Assembly (NCBI RefSeq): GCF_900096905.1
Contig: NZ_FMYI01000003.1
Coordinates: 124,001-188,000 of the forward strand
From: Pelagirhabdus alkalitolerans
GTDB lineage: Bacteria; Bacillota; Bacilli; Bacillales; Amphibacillaceae
DNA length: 64,000 bases
Reading direction: 5' to 3'
Below, in pieces: positions 17,888 to 26,871 of the stretch. The translations under genes and the position numbers were made by a program. Within the stretch, counting starts at the first letter, position 1. Every line of letters starts with the position of its first letter. Under the pieces are notes generated by a model that was not told where the DNA came from, ran no database searches, and was given only the letters and a program-made list of their open reading frames with translations.

Positions 17888-18895
17888 ATGTTTAAACGAA
17901 ATAAAGATGTAATTGTCTTAGACATTGGTAGTGCATACACGAAAGTAGTGGTTGGCTCATTACATTATTTAAAACCTGAGCAAACTAAAAAAGAGGTAAC
18001 AATAAAAGAGATGATTAAATTTGAAACACCTAAATCTGATGATGTGACAGATCGTCAGGAATTCACTCCATATTTTGATGGAAAACAATTAATGATTGAA
18101 TTAAAAAGTGTTTTAAATGATTATGGTATAAAAACAAAAAATATAGCGCTTGTTTTAGGTGGAGATCGTTATATAACAAGGGATATAGTGATCCCGAAAG
18201 TCACTGAAGATAAAATTTTAGATATGCTTACGTTTGAAATAGAAGAATATTTACCAGTTTCTGTAGACCAATACGTCATTGATTATACGATTCAGGAAGA
18301 ATTTGAAGAGGAGAGCATCACTAAGTATAAAGTGTTGGTTGCAGCATTAGAAAAAAATGAAGCAAAATATTATTACGATTATTTAGAAGATGCTGGTTTT
18401 TCCGCTTTGATTCTAGACGCGCAGTTTAATGGATTGAGTAAATTGATGCCCTATATGAATGTTATAAATGGTGAAGCAATTGAAACATTGAAATCAACTG
18501 TAGCATGTATTGATTTAGGCGCAAAGTATATAGATGTTAGTTTGTTTGATAAAGGAAAGATGCAATTAAATCGTAGCATCGATAATTTGATGAGTAAGCA
18601 TATTGATGAAAGTGATCTTGAAGCAATAGAATTTGATCGATCACGAGCAAATACGCTCAGTAACATCGAAAGAATTTTTAAATTTTATACAAGTCGGTCA
18701 TCTCATAATGCTATTAACTATGTACTGGTTTATGGTGGAGGAGCAGAAAACCAGTCATTTGTTGAGGATTTAGCAGAGCAACTTAACGAAAACGTTACAA
18801 CAGTTAAGCAAATAGATTTAGTTGATTGTGTCAACAGCTACACAGATAATGTTTATCATTTTTTAAATGCGATTTCTACCCTTGTGAGGAGGTAA
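17888..18895 (+). CDS. pilM: Type IV pilus assembly protein PilM
   Basis: Actin-like cytoplasmic protein (FtsA/PilM fold) that links the motor to PilN. The phosphate-1 motif is VIVLDIGSAYTKVVVG, the phosphate-2 region is ACIDLGAKYIDVSLFD, and the adenosine motif is VLVYGGGAEN. 335 residues is usual. It sits directly before pilN and pilO in the classic order. Confidence 0.9.
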   Translation: MFKRNKDVIVLDIGSAYTKVVVGSLHYLKPEQTKKEVTIKEMIKFETPKSDDVTDRQEFTPYFDGKQLMIELKSVLNDYGIKTKNIALVLGGDRYITRDIVIPKVTEDKILDMLTFEIEEYLPVSVDQYVIDYTIQEEFEEESITKYKVLVAALEKNEAKYYYDYLEDAGFSALILDAQFNGLSKLMPYMNVINGEAIETLKSTVACIDLGAKYIDVSLFDKGKMQLNRSIDNLMSKHIDESDLEAIEFDRSRANTLSNIERIFKFYTSRSSHNAINYVLVYGGGAENQSFVEDLAEQLNENVTTVKQIDLVDCVNSYTDNVYHFLNAISTLVRR

Positions 18896-18901
18896 CGCAA
18901 G

Positions 18902-19495
18902 ATGAGAGATTTTAATTTTTTTCGACCGTTTATAACGTCAAGGATAAAAAAGAGTGGTAAAGGTGAATGGGTCGCACTCGGTTTCTTTATAATTTTAGTT
19001 TTTATTATTGCAATACCTTGGTATATGTCAAATGAATTGCGATCGCTAAATGACGAAGTAGAACAATTAAATACAGAGGTTAACGATCCATCACTCCAAG
19101 AAGATATTGATCATGTTCGTGTACTTCAATCGGAATTAAGTGACTTAAGAACAGAGACGGAGCAACTAGATTACGCCATTAGTATGTTGGGAGAAAGTGA
19201 AGCTGTGACTGAACAATTACTGACAGATTTAGCACAAGCTAAAAGTGATGACATTCTATTTGAACAGATTAGCGTTAATAACAGAACCATTACTATTAAT
19301 GGATTTGGAGCATCAAGGGTTGCTATCGCAAATTTAGAGTACAACATACGTGGATTTGATAGGTATGAAGATTTATTTGTTCCATCTATTACATACGATG
19401 ATGAGGACTATGAATTTTCTTTAGAGTTTACGATTAAAGGAGGGGAAGAGCATGAAGAGCTTGAAGAACCTGAAGGAAATGAACTTTCGGAATAA
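18902..19495 (+). CDS. pilN: Type IV pilus assembly protein PilN
   Basis: 197-residue bitopic membrane protein. It starts MRDFNFFRPF, the PilN cytoplasmic motif that docks into PilM, followed by one transmembrane helix (ALGFFIILVFIIAIPWYM), a coiled coil at about 42-95 and a small ferredoxin-like domain. The acidic tail overlaps the start of the next gene. Sequence similarity to PilN is low outside the N-terminus, so the call rests on that motif, topology and gene order. Confidence 0.8.
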   Translation: MRDFNFFRPFITSRIKKSGKGEWVALGFFIILVFIIAIPWYMSNELRSLNDEVEQLNTEVNDPSLQEDIDHVRVLQSELSDLRTETEQLDYAISMLGESEAVTEQLLTDLAQAKSDDILFEQISVNNRTITINGFGASRVAIANLEYNIRGFDRYEDLFVPSITYDDEDYEFSLEFTIKGGEEHEELEEPEGNELSE

Positions 19496-20471
19496 TAAGT
19501 GGCAAGAAAAATTTAACCTCAGAGAGATTATTTTAATAGGGAGTTTACTACTTATTGCTCTGTTGTATATATATTTAGAGCTCTTAATCTTCCCGCTTTC
19601 TGCTGAAATTAATGATAAACAATCAGAATCAACAATGTTAACTGAAGAATTAGATCAAATGCGTATGACAGCAAATCAACTTCCTCAATTAGAAGAAAAT
19701 TATGATGGCCTGAAAAACGAATTAGAAGAGCAGGAGGAGTCTTTTTATCCTTCGAATAAACAGGAGTTTTTCATCAATACATTAGAAGACATTGCCTTTA
19801 ATGAAACTAATTTATCCGTTCCATCAATAAACTTTTCAGAAACATCTATAGCAGAAGAATATTCAGAAGGGCTATATAGAACAGAAATAACGTTTGACTA
19901 TGTTTCAGATTATGACTCTATTAAAGATTTAATTTCTTTATTAGAAAAAAAAGAAGAAAAGGTTAAGATTACAAGTCTTATTATGACAGAAGAGTCTGTG
20001 GATCAACAATATTCTGGAACCATCGCTCTTGAATTCTACAGTGTACCTAGAGAATTTGACTATGAGTGGCCTGTAGAAATCCTGGAACCGGATGACGAGA
20101 GAGTCATTAATCAAAACATTTTTCACAGAGATCGAGAACTATGGGCGCATATAAATTCAGAAGAGCAACTAGAAGACAACACATCACAGCCTACATCATC
20201 ATCTCAAGATTTTACAGGGACAGAAGATAATAATACCACCAACGCAGGCAAAATTTCACCGTCAAGTAATCAAACAAGTTCAGATCATTCCGAAAGTGTT
20301 GTTCATGTTGCTGAAGAAGGAGAAACATTTGAGGATTTATCATTACTCTATTACGGAAAACCAGATTACGGCATTTTCTTAAGAGAATTGAACGCATACG
20401 ATGAGAACGAAATTTTAGATGAGGGAAGCGAGATTGATATTCCTTCTGTTATTTATTTGCGAGATAAATGA
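19452..20471 (+). CDS. PilO-like protein with C-terminal LysM-like domain
   Basis: 339 residues: a cytoplasmic stub, one transmembrane helix (IILIGSLLLIALLYIYLELL), a coiled coil and a PilO-type ferredoxin-like domain to about 200. A Ser/Thr/Asn-rich linker then leads to a LysM-like C-terminus (VAEEGETFEDLSLLYYGKP ... GSEIDIP). The start lies 44 bases inside pilN behind AAAGGAGGGG, so the overlap is real. PilO normally ends after the fold; the extra domain could anchor the alignment complex to peptidoglycan and take the place of PilP/PilQ, which monoderms lack. Confidence 0.78.
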   Translation: MKSLKNLKEMNFRNNKWQEKFNLREIILIGSLLLIALLYIYLELLIFPLSAEINDKQSESTMLTEELDQMRMTANQLPQLEENYDGLKNELEEQEESFYPSNKQEFFINTLEDIAFNETNLSVPSINFSETSIAEEYSEGLYRTEITFDYVSDYDSIKDLISLLEKKEEKVKITSLIMTEESVDQQYSGTIALEFYSVPREFDYEWPVEILEPDDERVINQNIFHRDRELWAHINSEEQLEDNTSQPTSSSQDFTGTEDNNTTNAGKISPSSNQTSSDHSESVVHVAEEGETFEDLSLLYYGKPDYGIFLRELNAYDENEILDEGSEIDIPSVIYLRDK

Positions 20472-20552
20472 TGGAACAATGTTAGATACTTGCTTTTTAC
20501 AATGAAAATAGACTTATTGAGTAATATATTGCTGAGTTTTCGGTGAAATTTA

Positions 20553-20585
20553 ACGGCCTTTGATGACAAAGGTCGTCTTTTTTTT
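20553..20585 (+). terminator. Terminator of the pilus operon
   Basis: ACGGCCTTTG and CAAAGGTCGT form a stem around ATGA, followed by a run of eight T. Confidence 0.9.
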
Positions 20586-20635
20586 GCACTTGTTCATGAT
20601 AAAGTGAACTGACGGATCGATAACGAGGTGAAAAA

Positions 20636-21418
20636 ATGGAGCGGAAATATACAATAACGTATCATGTTGGCCCTGATCAAACGTTAAATGAGTCAACTCA
20701 AAATTTTGAAGCTGCTAGTTTAGAAGAAAGCAAGAGTACACACATGTTAAGCCGATCTATAGCGAAAAGGATCATTGTCGTCATATCAATGTCCATTGTC
20801 ATTGGACTTGCTTTTGGCTTTTTGACGATGTTTATTTTTTTAAATCGTGAGATAGAAGACCCTTTAGCCTTTGAGTCTGATGCAACAGCAAATCAACCAA
20901 AGCCGGATGAGCAAATGGAAGAAATGCCACTTCCAAAGTTAACGGCATACGTTATTCAGCTTGGCTTATTTGAAACAGAAGAATCTGCAAGTGAAGGAGT
21001 CAGCGATTGGCAAACTAAAGGGTATCATCCTCTTAAATGGGAAACAGATGAAGGTTTTCGATTGTTTTTAAGTGCTTATTCATCAAAAGAAGAGGCAAAA
21101 AACGCTCAAGAAGCTTTAATTGACTTCGATTCATCTACTTACGTTAGAAATTGGGAATCTTCGTCAGGATTGAAACAACTCTCAAGTCAAGATGAGGAAT
21201 GGATAACGAGTTTTCTGGATCAATGGCCATTTCAACATTCACTGAGTGATCTACCTGACTCAAATTTATTTCAACCAACTCACCAATTTGAAGATGAAAA
21301 GCTACAACGTTTTTATGATCAAGTGTTATCCATTTTAAGTGAATATGATGACGAAGGAATTATTCGCTTAAATATCATGCATGCTTATCATCAATTTCTA
21401 TTAGATGATTCATTATAA
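20636..21418 (+). CDS. spoIIB: SPOR-domain membrane protein, SpoIIB-like
   Basis: 260 residues: cytoplasmic N-terminus of about 45 residues, one transmembrane helix (IIVVISMSIVIGLAFGFLTMFIF), an acidic linker and a SPOR-type repeat (YVIQLGLFETEESASEG ... GFRLFLSAYSSKEEAKNAQ). SpoIIB binds septal peptidoglycan and aids engulfment in sporulation. The position between the comC-equivalent and radC matches B. subtilis spoIIB. Sequence similarity is mainly domain architecture, so the name rests on synteny plus SPOR. The neighbouring maf gene of B. subtilis is absent. Confidence 0.78.
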   Translation: MERKYTITYHVGPDQTLNESTQNFEAASLEESKSTHMLSRSIAKRIIVVISMSIVIGLAFGFLTMFIFLNREIEDPLAFESDATANQPKPDEQMEEMPLPKLTAYVIQLGLFETEESASEGVSDWQTKGYHPLKWETDEGFRLFLSAYSSKEEAKNAQEALIDFDSSTYVRNWESSSGLKQLSSQDEEWITSFLDQWPFQHSLSDLPDSNLFQPTHQFEDEKLQRFYDQVLSILSEYDDEGIIRLNIMHAYHQFLLDDSL

Positions 21419-21562
21419 AATTCATTCATTATCCGGAACGAATATGAATAATCCTCTATATATTCTCAAAAAAAATCTATTCAAAAGTGTTATTTAACAC
21501 TTTCAGAAAGTTGAAAGCACCTCAAGTTGATTTAAACTAGAACGTAAGAAAGGAGGTGACAT

Positions 21563-22108
21563 ATGACACAAAAGTTAAAGATGAAACAAATCCCCAAGCA
21601 AGACCGCCCTAGAGAACGATTAGTAGAGTTAGGTGCATCCAATTTATCTTCCCAAGAATTATTAGCGATCATCATTGGTAGTGGTACGAAGACAGAGAGT
21701 GTACAAGACTTGGCTAAACGGCTTTACGCTTTTTTTCAAGGAGACGAGTCGTTAAGGGAGGCCTCGATTGAAGAATTAACGTCGATCAAAGGCATTGGAC
21801 TCGCAAAAGCGGTTAACATCTTGGCTTCTCTTGAATTAGGAAAACGCGCCTTTAAAAAAGTAATGCCTGAGCGTTTAGTCATTCGAAGCCCCCAAGATGG
21901 AGCTGAATTCGTCATGGAAGAAATGCGGCTTTTAAAACAGGAACACTTCGTTTGTTTATTCCTCAACACTAAGAATCAAATTATCCACCGACAAACTATT
22001 TTTATTGGCAGTCTAAGCGCCAGCATCGTGCACCCAAGGGAGGTTTTCCGCGAAGCTGTTAAACGTTCAGCTGCTTCTTTAATTTGTATTCACAATCATC
22101 CATCCGGC
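21563..22108 (+). CDS. radC: DNA repair protein RadC, 5' exon (residues 1-182)
   Basis: RadC carries a helix-hairpin-helix region (IKGIGLAKAVNILASLELGKRA) and a JAMM metalloprotease-like domain. Reading on from 22108 soon hits a stop, but only because a group II intron begins at 22109, directly after HNHPSG. The second exon at 24067-24207 resumes in phase with DPSPSQED. Joined, the exons give 228 residues, the normal RadC length, with an intact JAMM motif H-x-H-x10-D. So this is a split gene, not a pseudogene, provided that the intron splices. Start ATG 21563 follows AAAGGAGG. Confidence 0.93.
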
Positions 22109-22655
22109 GTGCGCCTATAAGGTTTAACATTTTAGTGATTTTATATCTAGAATACCTTACAACATTCTATGGTCAGCATCTTACCGTGAGAGGAAACTCA
22201 AATTAACGGGAACAAAGCATGATGTGAAAAGGGGATAAGACGACAAAATGATCATTGTCGAGTCGAATCTTCAGACCAAGTGATGCATGGTAAAAGCTAA
22301 ACTGCTTGAACCCTAAACGAATGAGCGATGGATGCGCCGTTGTTTATGATCGTTAAAAGGCAACGAGGACAAAGTGGGAACAGATCGTCGGAATGTTAAA
22401 AAAACTATCGTAAGGTTTGTCCTTCAATCCTAAAATAATTAGGAAACCGTTAAAAGGGGTACCTAACCATCACGCATCTAAAATGTTAAATCATGTAGGG
22501 ATTGCCTAAGTATCATCTAGTCCTATTGCCAACAAAACGGATTAACGATATAAGGTAACGGAGTCTTGATAGTACTCAACGTTTGCTTGTAATGAGTTTA
22601 GCAAGGGGAAGCAAGACAGATTGACGATAGCTCTAAAGCGAAAGGAGTCATGAAT

Positions 22656-23927
22656 ATGGCAGTTGATCCATTTCAGCAATTAGACGCTATAAATCGAGCC
22701 TCGAAAAAAGGTCATCTTATTAAAGACTGTTACCGGTTAATGTACAAAGAAAGTATATGGTATCAGGCATACGCAAATCTTTATCCACTAGATAATCTTC
22801 AAAAATTACAATCTAAACAGCACTTGATAACGGATATAACCGATCAATTAAAAGAGCAGTCATTTCGGTTTACTCAGAAAAAAGAGAGAACAGGTCGATC
22901 GGTTCATTCTATATCGGATGTCACAAAAGCTGAAGACTTAGTGTTGGAAGTGATGCGCATCATCTTGTATCACATCTATTACCCTATGGATTCGCAACAT
23001 GTCTATGGATGCTCTCTAGAATTACACTATACGGACGGATTAAGTCAATTAAAAGAGTCATCTATACCGATAAATTGGTGTATTTGCATGGATTTGCCTC
23101 CATTTGATTCAAAGCGACACGGTACATTTTTATTAAAGCAAATTTCCGAAAAAATAAGCGATCACCGATTTTTACTTCTATTGCACAATGGATTAAATAC
23201 TGGTTCTATACAAGAGGACGCATGCAGTAATTCAACCCCATCATCTGATTTTCATCATTTGCTCACCCACATCTTATTGCAGAAAGTTGACCGATATATA
23301 TTAGAAACCAAGCAGAATGTGAGAATGAACTACGTTCGTTATAATCGATCCATTTTTATTGGCATCAAAGGTGATAAAAAAGGTGCTATGTGTTTTAGAG
23401 ACACGATCGTTCATTTCTTAAAAGACAATCATTTAATAGGTGTAACGTCCAATATACACCTTCAACACTTGAAAAAACCAAATCAATTCTTAGGCTATGC
23501 GATTCAATTAAATGATAGAAACAAACGAAAAATTGATCTGCGTATTCCGCGTGCAGAATTATCTAAACTAGCCTCTCATTATCGATATGGTCAATTTGAT
23601 CCGTTTAAACCAGCAGCAAGACCCAATCTCCTCTCAATGAGTGAATGTGATATTTTAAGCCATTATAATCATGAATTGAGCCAAATTGCTTACAAGTATC
23701 AATTAGCGAGTAACCAACATCATTTAAGTAAATTATTTTATTTAGCAGAAGGAAGCTTTTTGAAAACAATGGCCGCTAAAAGAAAGCGCACAGTTAAACA
23801 AGTTGCTTTATCGATGAGAAGGCATGCTCAAGGCAGATTGTCACTTGTTGTACCTGCTTCAGATGGTTCTAAAAAAACTAAGTCATTTATTAAACTTAAA
23901 GACGTATGTTACGATACTAAAAAATAA
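22656..23927 (+). CDS. Group II intron maturase with degenerate reverse-transcriptase domain
   Basis: 423-residue intron-encoded protein. Its layout follows group II reverse transcriptases (RT fingers, palm, thumb, then maturase domain X at about 361-385 with LFYLAEGSFLKTMAAKRKR), but the YxDD box is Y229-N-R-S232 and the region of the GTPQGG motif is unrecognisable. Only the first palm Asp (D146) may remain. No HNH endonuclease follows. The frame is nevertheless open over 1.27 kb, and domain X with its basic tail looks sound, suggesting selection for splicing help alone. ATG 22656 is eight bases from AAAGGAG; ATG 22650 is too close. Confidence 0.88.
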   Translation: MAVDPFQQLDAINRASKKGHLIKDCYRLMYKESIWYQAYANLYPLDNLQKLQSKQHLITDITDQLKEQSFRFTQKKERTGRSVHSISDVTKAEDLVLEVMRIILYHIYYPMDSQHVYGCSLELHYTDGLSQLKESSIPINWCICMDLPPFDSKRHGTFLLKQISEKISDHRFLLLLHNGLNTGSIQEDACSNSTPSSDFHHLLTHILLQKVDRYILETKQNVRMNYVRYNRSIFIGIKGDKKGAMCFRDTIVHFLKDNHLIGVTSNIHLQHLKKPNQFLGYAIQLNDRNKRKIDLRIPRAELSKLASHYRYGQFDPFKPAARPNLLSMSECDILSHYNHELSQIAYKYQLASNQHHLSKLFYLAEGSFLKTMAAKRKRTVKQVALSMRRHAQGRLSLVVPASDGSKKTKSFIKLKDVCYDTKK

Positions 23928-23979
23928 ATTACCGCTCAACAAACAGTTTTTAGAGGTTCGAATAAAGAAGTCAATTGGC

Positions 23980-24066
23980 GAGCCGTATACGCTTAAAGGC
24001 GTACGTACGGTTCTGAGGGAGGCGTTATGAAACCTATGTCATTAAGGCGCACAACGTCTACCCTAC
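23980..24066 (+). ncRNA. Group II intron domains V and VI
   Basis: Domain V runs 23980-24013: GAGCCGTA pairs with TACGGTTC, and the inner arm is closed by a TTAAAG-type loop. Domain VI follows: GGGAGGCGTT pairs with AACGTCT-A-CCC, leaving A24060 bulged as branch point. The 3' splice site is after CTAC at 24066. Confidence 0.92.
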
Positions 24067-24207
24067 GACCCATCACCATCACAAGAAGATATTCATGTCA
24101 CAAAACGTTTAAAAGAATGTGGAAGCATGATCGGAATCGATCTTTTGGATCATTTGGTTATAGGAGATAATAAATTTGTCTCATTAAAAGAAAAAGGGTA
24201 CGTATAA
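24067..24207 (+). CDS. radC: DNA repair protein RadC, 3' exon (residues 183-228)
   Basis: 46 codons beginning DPSPSQEDIHVTKRLKE and ending SLKEKGYV, the conserved end of RadC, in phase with the exon that ends at 22108. It has no start of its own; it can be translated only from spliced mRNA. It supplies the last JAMM ligand, the Asp of PSPSQED. Confidence 0.93.
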   Translation, partial: DPSPSQEDIHVTKRLKECGSMIGIDLLDHLVIGDNKFVSLKEKGYV

Positions 24208-24256
24208 CACTATCTATTTTTCTTAAACTTTCGTATAATTAAATAAGCGAGTAATC

Positions 24257-24307
24257 TAAGAGACGCCCTACGGTCAGGATCTATATTCTTGCGTTAGGCG
24301 TTTCTTA
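24257..24307 (+). terminator. Hairpin between radC and mreB
   Basis: AAGAGACGCC and GGCGTTTCTT pair with a long loop that holds a further CTACG/CGTTAG pairing. The T tract is imperfect, so this is a probable rather than certain terminator. Confidence 0.55.
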
Positions 24308-24371
24308 ATGTTAATAAAAAAACTCACATATTGATATAAAAACAGATGCAGGTATAGAGAGGACGATTAAA

Positions 24372-25412
24372 GTGGGGAAATTTAGTTTTACACAAGATTT
24401 AGGTATCGATTTAGGAACAGCAAACACATTAGTTTATACAAAAGGAAAAGGTGTTATTGTACGTGAACCTTCTGTCGTGGCAAAAAACAATTCAACGGGT
24501 GAAATTGAAGCAGTCGGTAGCGATGCTCGAAATATGATTGGCCGTACACCAGGTAATATTTCCGTTGTTCGACCGATGCGTGATGGTGTGATTGCAGATT
24601 ATGATACAACAGCTTCAATGATGAAGTATTATATTCGATTGGCTCAAAAAAACCGTTCAGCATTTGCGAAAAAACCTAACGTTATGGTATGTGTTCCATC
24701 AGGCATTACGATGGTCGAAGAACGTGCCGTGATCGATGCGACAAAACAAGCCGGTGCAAAAGAGGCATTTCCCATTGCTGAACCATTCGCCGCTGCTATA
24801 GGGGCAGGGCTTCCTGTATGGGAACCGACGGGTAGTATGATTGTTGATATTGGTGGTGGAACAACAGAAGTAGCCGTTATTTCTTTAGGTGGTATTGTGA
24901 CGAGTCAATCGATCCGTACAGCGGGTGATGACATGGATGATTCGATTATTCAATACATTCGAAAAAAATACAGCCTGATGATCGGTGAGCGTTCTGCAGA
25001 ATCGATTAAAATGGATATCGGTTCTGCAAGTCCTTCTGTTGAAGATGAAGAAATGGATATTAGAGGACGTGATTTGTTAACAGGTTTACCTAAAACAATC
25101 ACGATTTCGTCAAAAGAAATTGCGGGCGCATTAAGTGATACAGTAGCATCGATTATTGAGTCGGTAAAAAACACATTAGAAAAAACACCACCTGAACTAT
25201 CAGCAGACGTAATGGATAGAGGGATTGTTCTTTCTGGTGGTGGTGCTTTATTAAAGCATTTAGATGATGTATTATCTGAAGAAACGAAGATGCCAGTATT
25301 TGTTGCTGATGCTCCTTTAGACAGTGTTGCAATAGGAACGGGGAAAGCTTTAGAGTATATTGATCATTTTAAATCACACCCTAATATTTCAACTCGCTCA
25401 AGTATGTATTAA
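24372..25412 (+). CDS. mreB: Rod shape-determining protein MreB
   Basis: Bacterial actin that guides lateral cell-wall synthesis. The phosphate-1 loop is DLGIDLGTANTLVY, the phosphate-2 motif MIVDIGGGTTEVAVI, and the adenosine motif GIVLSGGGALLKHL. 346 residues is typical. The start is GTG 24372 after GAGAGGA. It is first of mreBCD-minCD, in the same order as in B. subtilis. Confidence 0.98.
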   Translation: MGKFSFTQDLGIDLGTANTLVYTKGKGVIVREPSVVAKNNSTGEIEAVGSDARNMIGRTPGNISVVRPMRDGVIADYDTTASMMKYYIRLAQKNRSAFAKKPNVMVCVPSGITMVEERAVIDATKQAGAKEAFPIAEPFAAAIGAGLPVWEPTGSMIVDIGGGTTEVAVISLGGIVTSQSIRTAGDDMDDSIIQYIRKKYSLMIGERSAESIKMDIGSASPSVEDEEMDIRGRDLLTGLPKTITISSKEIAGALSDTVASIIESVKNTLEKTPPELSADVMDRGIVLSGGGALLKHLDDVLSEETKMPVFVADAPLDSVAIGTGKALEYIDHFKSHPNISTRSSMY

Positions 25413-25426
25413 TTGGAGGCTAACGT

Positions 25427-26305
25427 ATGTCTTTTTTTCGACGGAAACGCCTGTTTACAATCCTGCTCGGTTTAATTTTATTAGTAGGTTTAATTGGCTT
25501 TTCGATTACAGATCGTGATGAATTATCTTCTACTGAACAATTTGTCCAAGATGCTTTTGGTTGGATGCAACAAATAGTATTAATGCCGATCAATTATACA
25601 TCTCAGGTTGTGACAAATCTTAATAACATCTCGAATCTGCACCATGAAAATCAAGTATTAAAAGAAAATTTATCACAATATCAACGGACTTTATATGAAG
25701 TTCAAGAGTTAAGAAGTGAAAATGAAGAATTGATGAGTTTACTGGATAAGACAGAAAGCATTACGGATTACACACCGATTCAAGCTGCTGTTATTGCAAG
25801 GAGTCCTGAACAGTGGTTTAATCAAATTACGATAAATAAAGGCAAGCAGCACGGGGTTGAACGAGATATGGCTGTTATAACGGCCGAAGGTATGATAGGG
25901 AAAGTTCAATCATCGTCACAGTTTACATCGACAGTGTTACTTTTAAATGGATTTGATCGCTCTAATCGAATCGCTGTCAATGTTCAGTTACCAGATGACG
26001 GTGGGGATGCAAGAGGTTTTATATTAGGCTATAATGAAGATAATGATCAACTGATTTTAGAATTTACTGAATATCATGATGAAATATCAGAAGGCGAGAC
26101 GGTCTTTTCTTCTGGTTTAGGCGGCGTTTTCCCAGCTGGATTAGAAATAGGGGGAATAGAAGAAGTAACGACTGACCAATATGGATTAACTCAAATTGCA
26201 TATGTCGAACCATCTGCTGATTTAGAAGATTTAAACCATGTTATTGTTGTTGACCGTGAGATGGCAACGAATCGAGACATTGAAAATGAGGAGGAAGATA
26301 ACTAA
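25427..26305 (+). CDS. mreC: Rod shape-determining protein MreC
   Basis: Bitopic membrane protein that links MreB to the wall synthases. It has one N-terminal transmembrane helix (LFTILLGLILLVGLIGFSI), a coiled coil at about 65-110, then the extracytoplasmic beta domain (AAVIARSPEQWFNQITINKG, GMIGKV, FSSGLGGVFPAGL). 292 residues with an acidic tail. It overlaps mreD by one base. Confidence 0.96.
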   Translation: MSFFRRKRLFTILLGLILLVGLIGFSITDRDELSSTEQFVQDAFGWMQQIVLMPINYTSQVVTNLNNISNLHHENQVLKENLSQYQRTLYEVQELRSENEELMSLLDKTESITDYTPIQAAVIARSPEQWFNQITINKGKQHGVERDMAVITAEGMIGKVQSSSQFTSTVLLLNGFDRSNRIAVNVQLPDDGGDARGFILGYNEDNDQLILEFTEYHDEISEGETVFSSGLGGVFPAGLEIGGIEEVTTDQYGLTQIAYVEPSADLEDLNHVIVVDREMATNRDIENEEEDN

Positions 26306-26838
26306 TGTACAGGCTTTATCTTCCCTCAATTTTAATTTTATTAGTTGTTTTTCAAGGAGCTGTCCTTCAGTTTATTCCTGCTTTTGTTGAAGAGAATGGA
26401 TGGATATTAGCTAGTCATTCTGTCTTTTTATTTTTGATTTTATTTTCCTTATTTTATGATCAGAACGATACATATTATGGTCTTTTCTTTGCTATTTTGT
26501 TTGGTTTAGTCATTGATATGATCTATACAAACATACTCGGTGTGTATATGTTTAGTTACGGATTAACCACTTACTTTGTCCATGGCTTACGTAAAATCTT
26601 ACATGCTAACTTTTACGTTGCTTTATTAATAGCCATTTTTGCTACAGGTTTTGTAGATTTTATGTTATTTACGATTTACCAGTTTATCGGTGTAGCCCAA
26701 TTAGATATGGCTAACTATTTTTATCAAAGACTTATTCCAACTGTTATATTAAACAGTTTTATTTTCATTTTGCTTTATCTACTATTCAAACGACGATTAG
26801 TTAAATGGTCAAACGATCGTTTCGAGAAAAAACTTTAG
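26305..26838 (+). CDS. mreD: Rod shape-determining protein MreD
   Basis: 177-residue integral membrane protein with five to six helices and the MreD pattern GLVIDMIYTNILGVYMFSYGLTTY. It is part of the elongasome with MreC and RodA. The ATG overlaps the mreC stop, so it is translationally coupled. Confidence 0.94.
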   Translation: MYRLYLPSILILLVVFQGAVLQFIPAFVEENGWILASHSVFLFLILFSLFYDQNDTYYGLFFAILFGLVIDMIYTNILGVYMFSYGLTTYFVHGLRKILHANFYVALLIAIFATGFVDFMLFTIYQFIGVAQLDMANYFYQRLIPTVILNSFIFILLYLLFKRRLVKWSNDRFEKKL

Positions 26839-26871
26839 TTGGACGTGCATGAGACATCGGGAGGTGTGAAT

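Larger units (their letters stand above)
22109..24066 (+). mobile_element. Group II intron inserted in radC
   Basis: 1958-base intron with 5' end GTGCGCC and 3' end CTAC. Domain V is at 23980-24013 (AGC triad, 34 bases). Domain VI follows, with a bulged A at 24060 seven bases from the 3' end. Likely exon-binding sites: EBS1 GTCGGA (22387-22392) pairs with TCCGGC, the last six exon bases; EBS2 ATGAT in a hairpin loop (22346-22350) pairs with ATCAT (22095-22099). About 540 bases of ribozyme precede the encoded protein in domain IV. All parts needed for splicing seem present. The encoded protein lacks a reverse-transcriptase active site, so self-driven mobility is probably lost. Confidence 0.93.

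Noticed and set aside
21563..22120. radC as a truncated pseudogene of 185 residues
   Set aside because: The apparent stop lies in intron sequence; the true end of RadC is found in phase at 24067-24207 after a complete group II intron.
22656..23927. Active group II reverse transcriptase
   Set aside because: The YxDD aspartates and the PQG motif are missing, so DNA synthesis is not expected.
23824..24030. Separate 68-residue gene at the intron end
   Set aside because: It overlaps the maturase 3' end in another frame and runs into ribozyme domain V.
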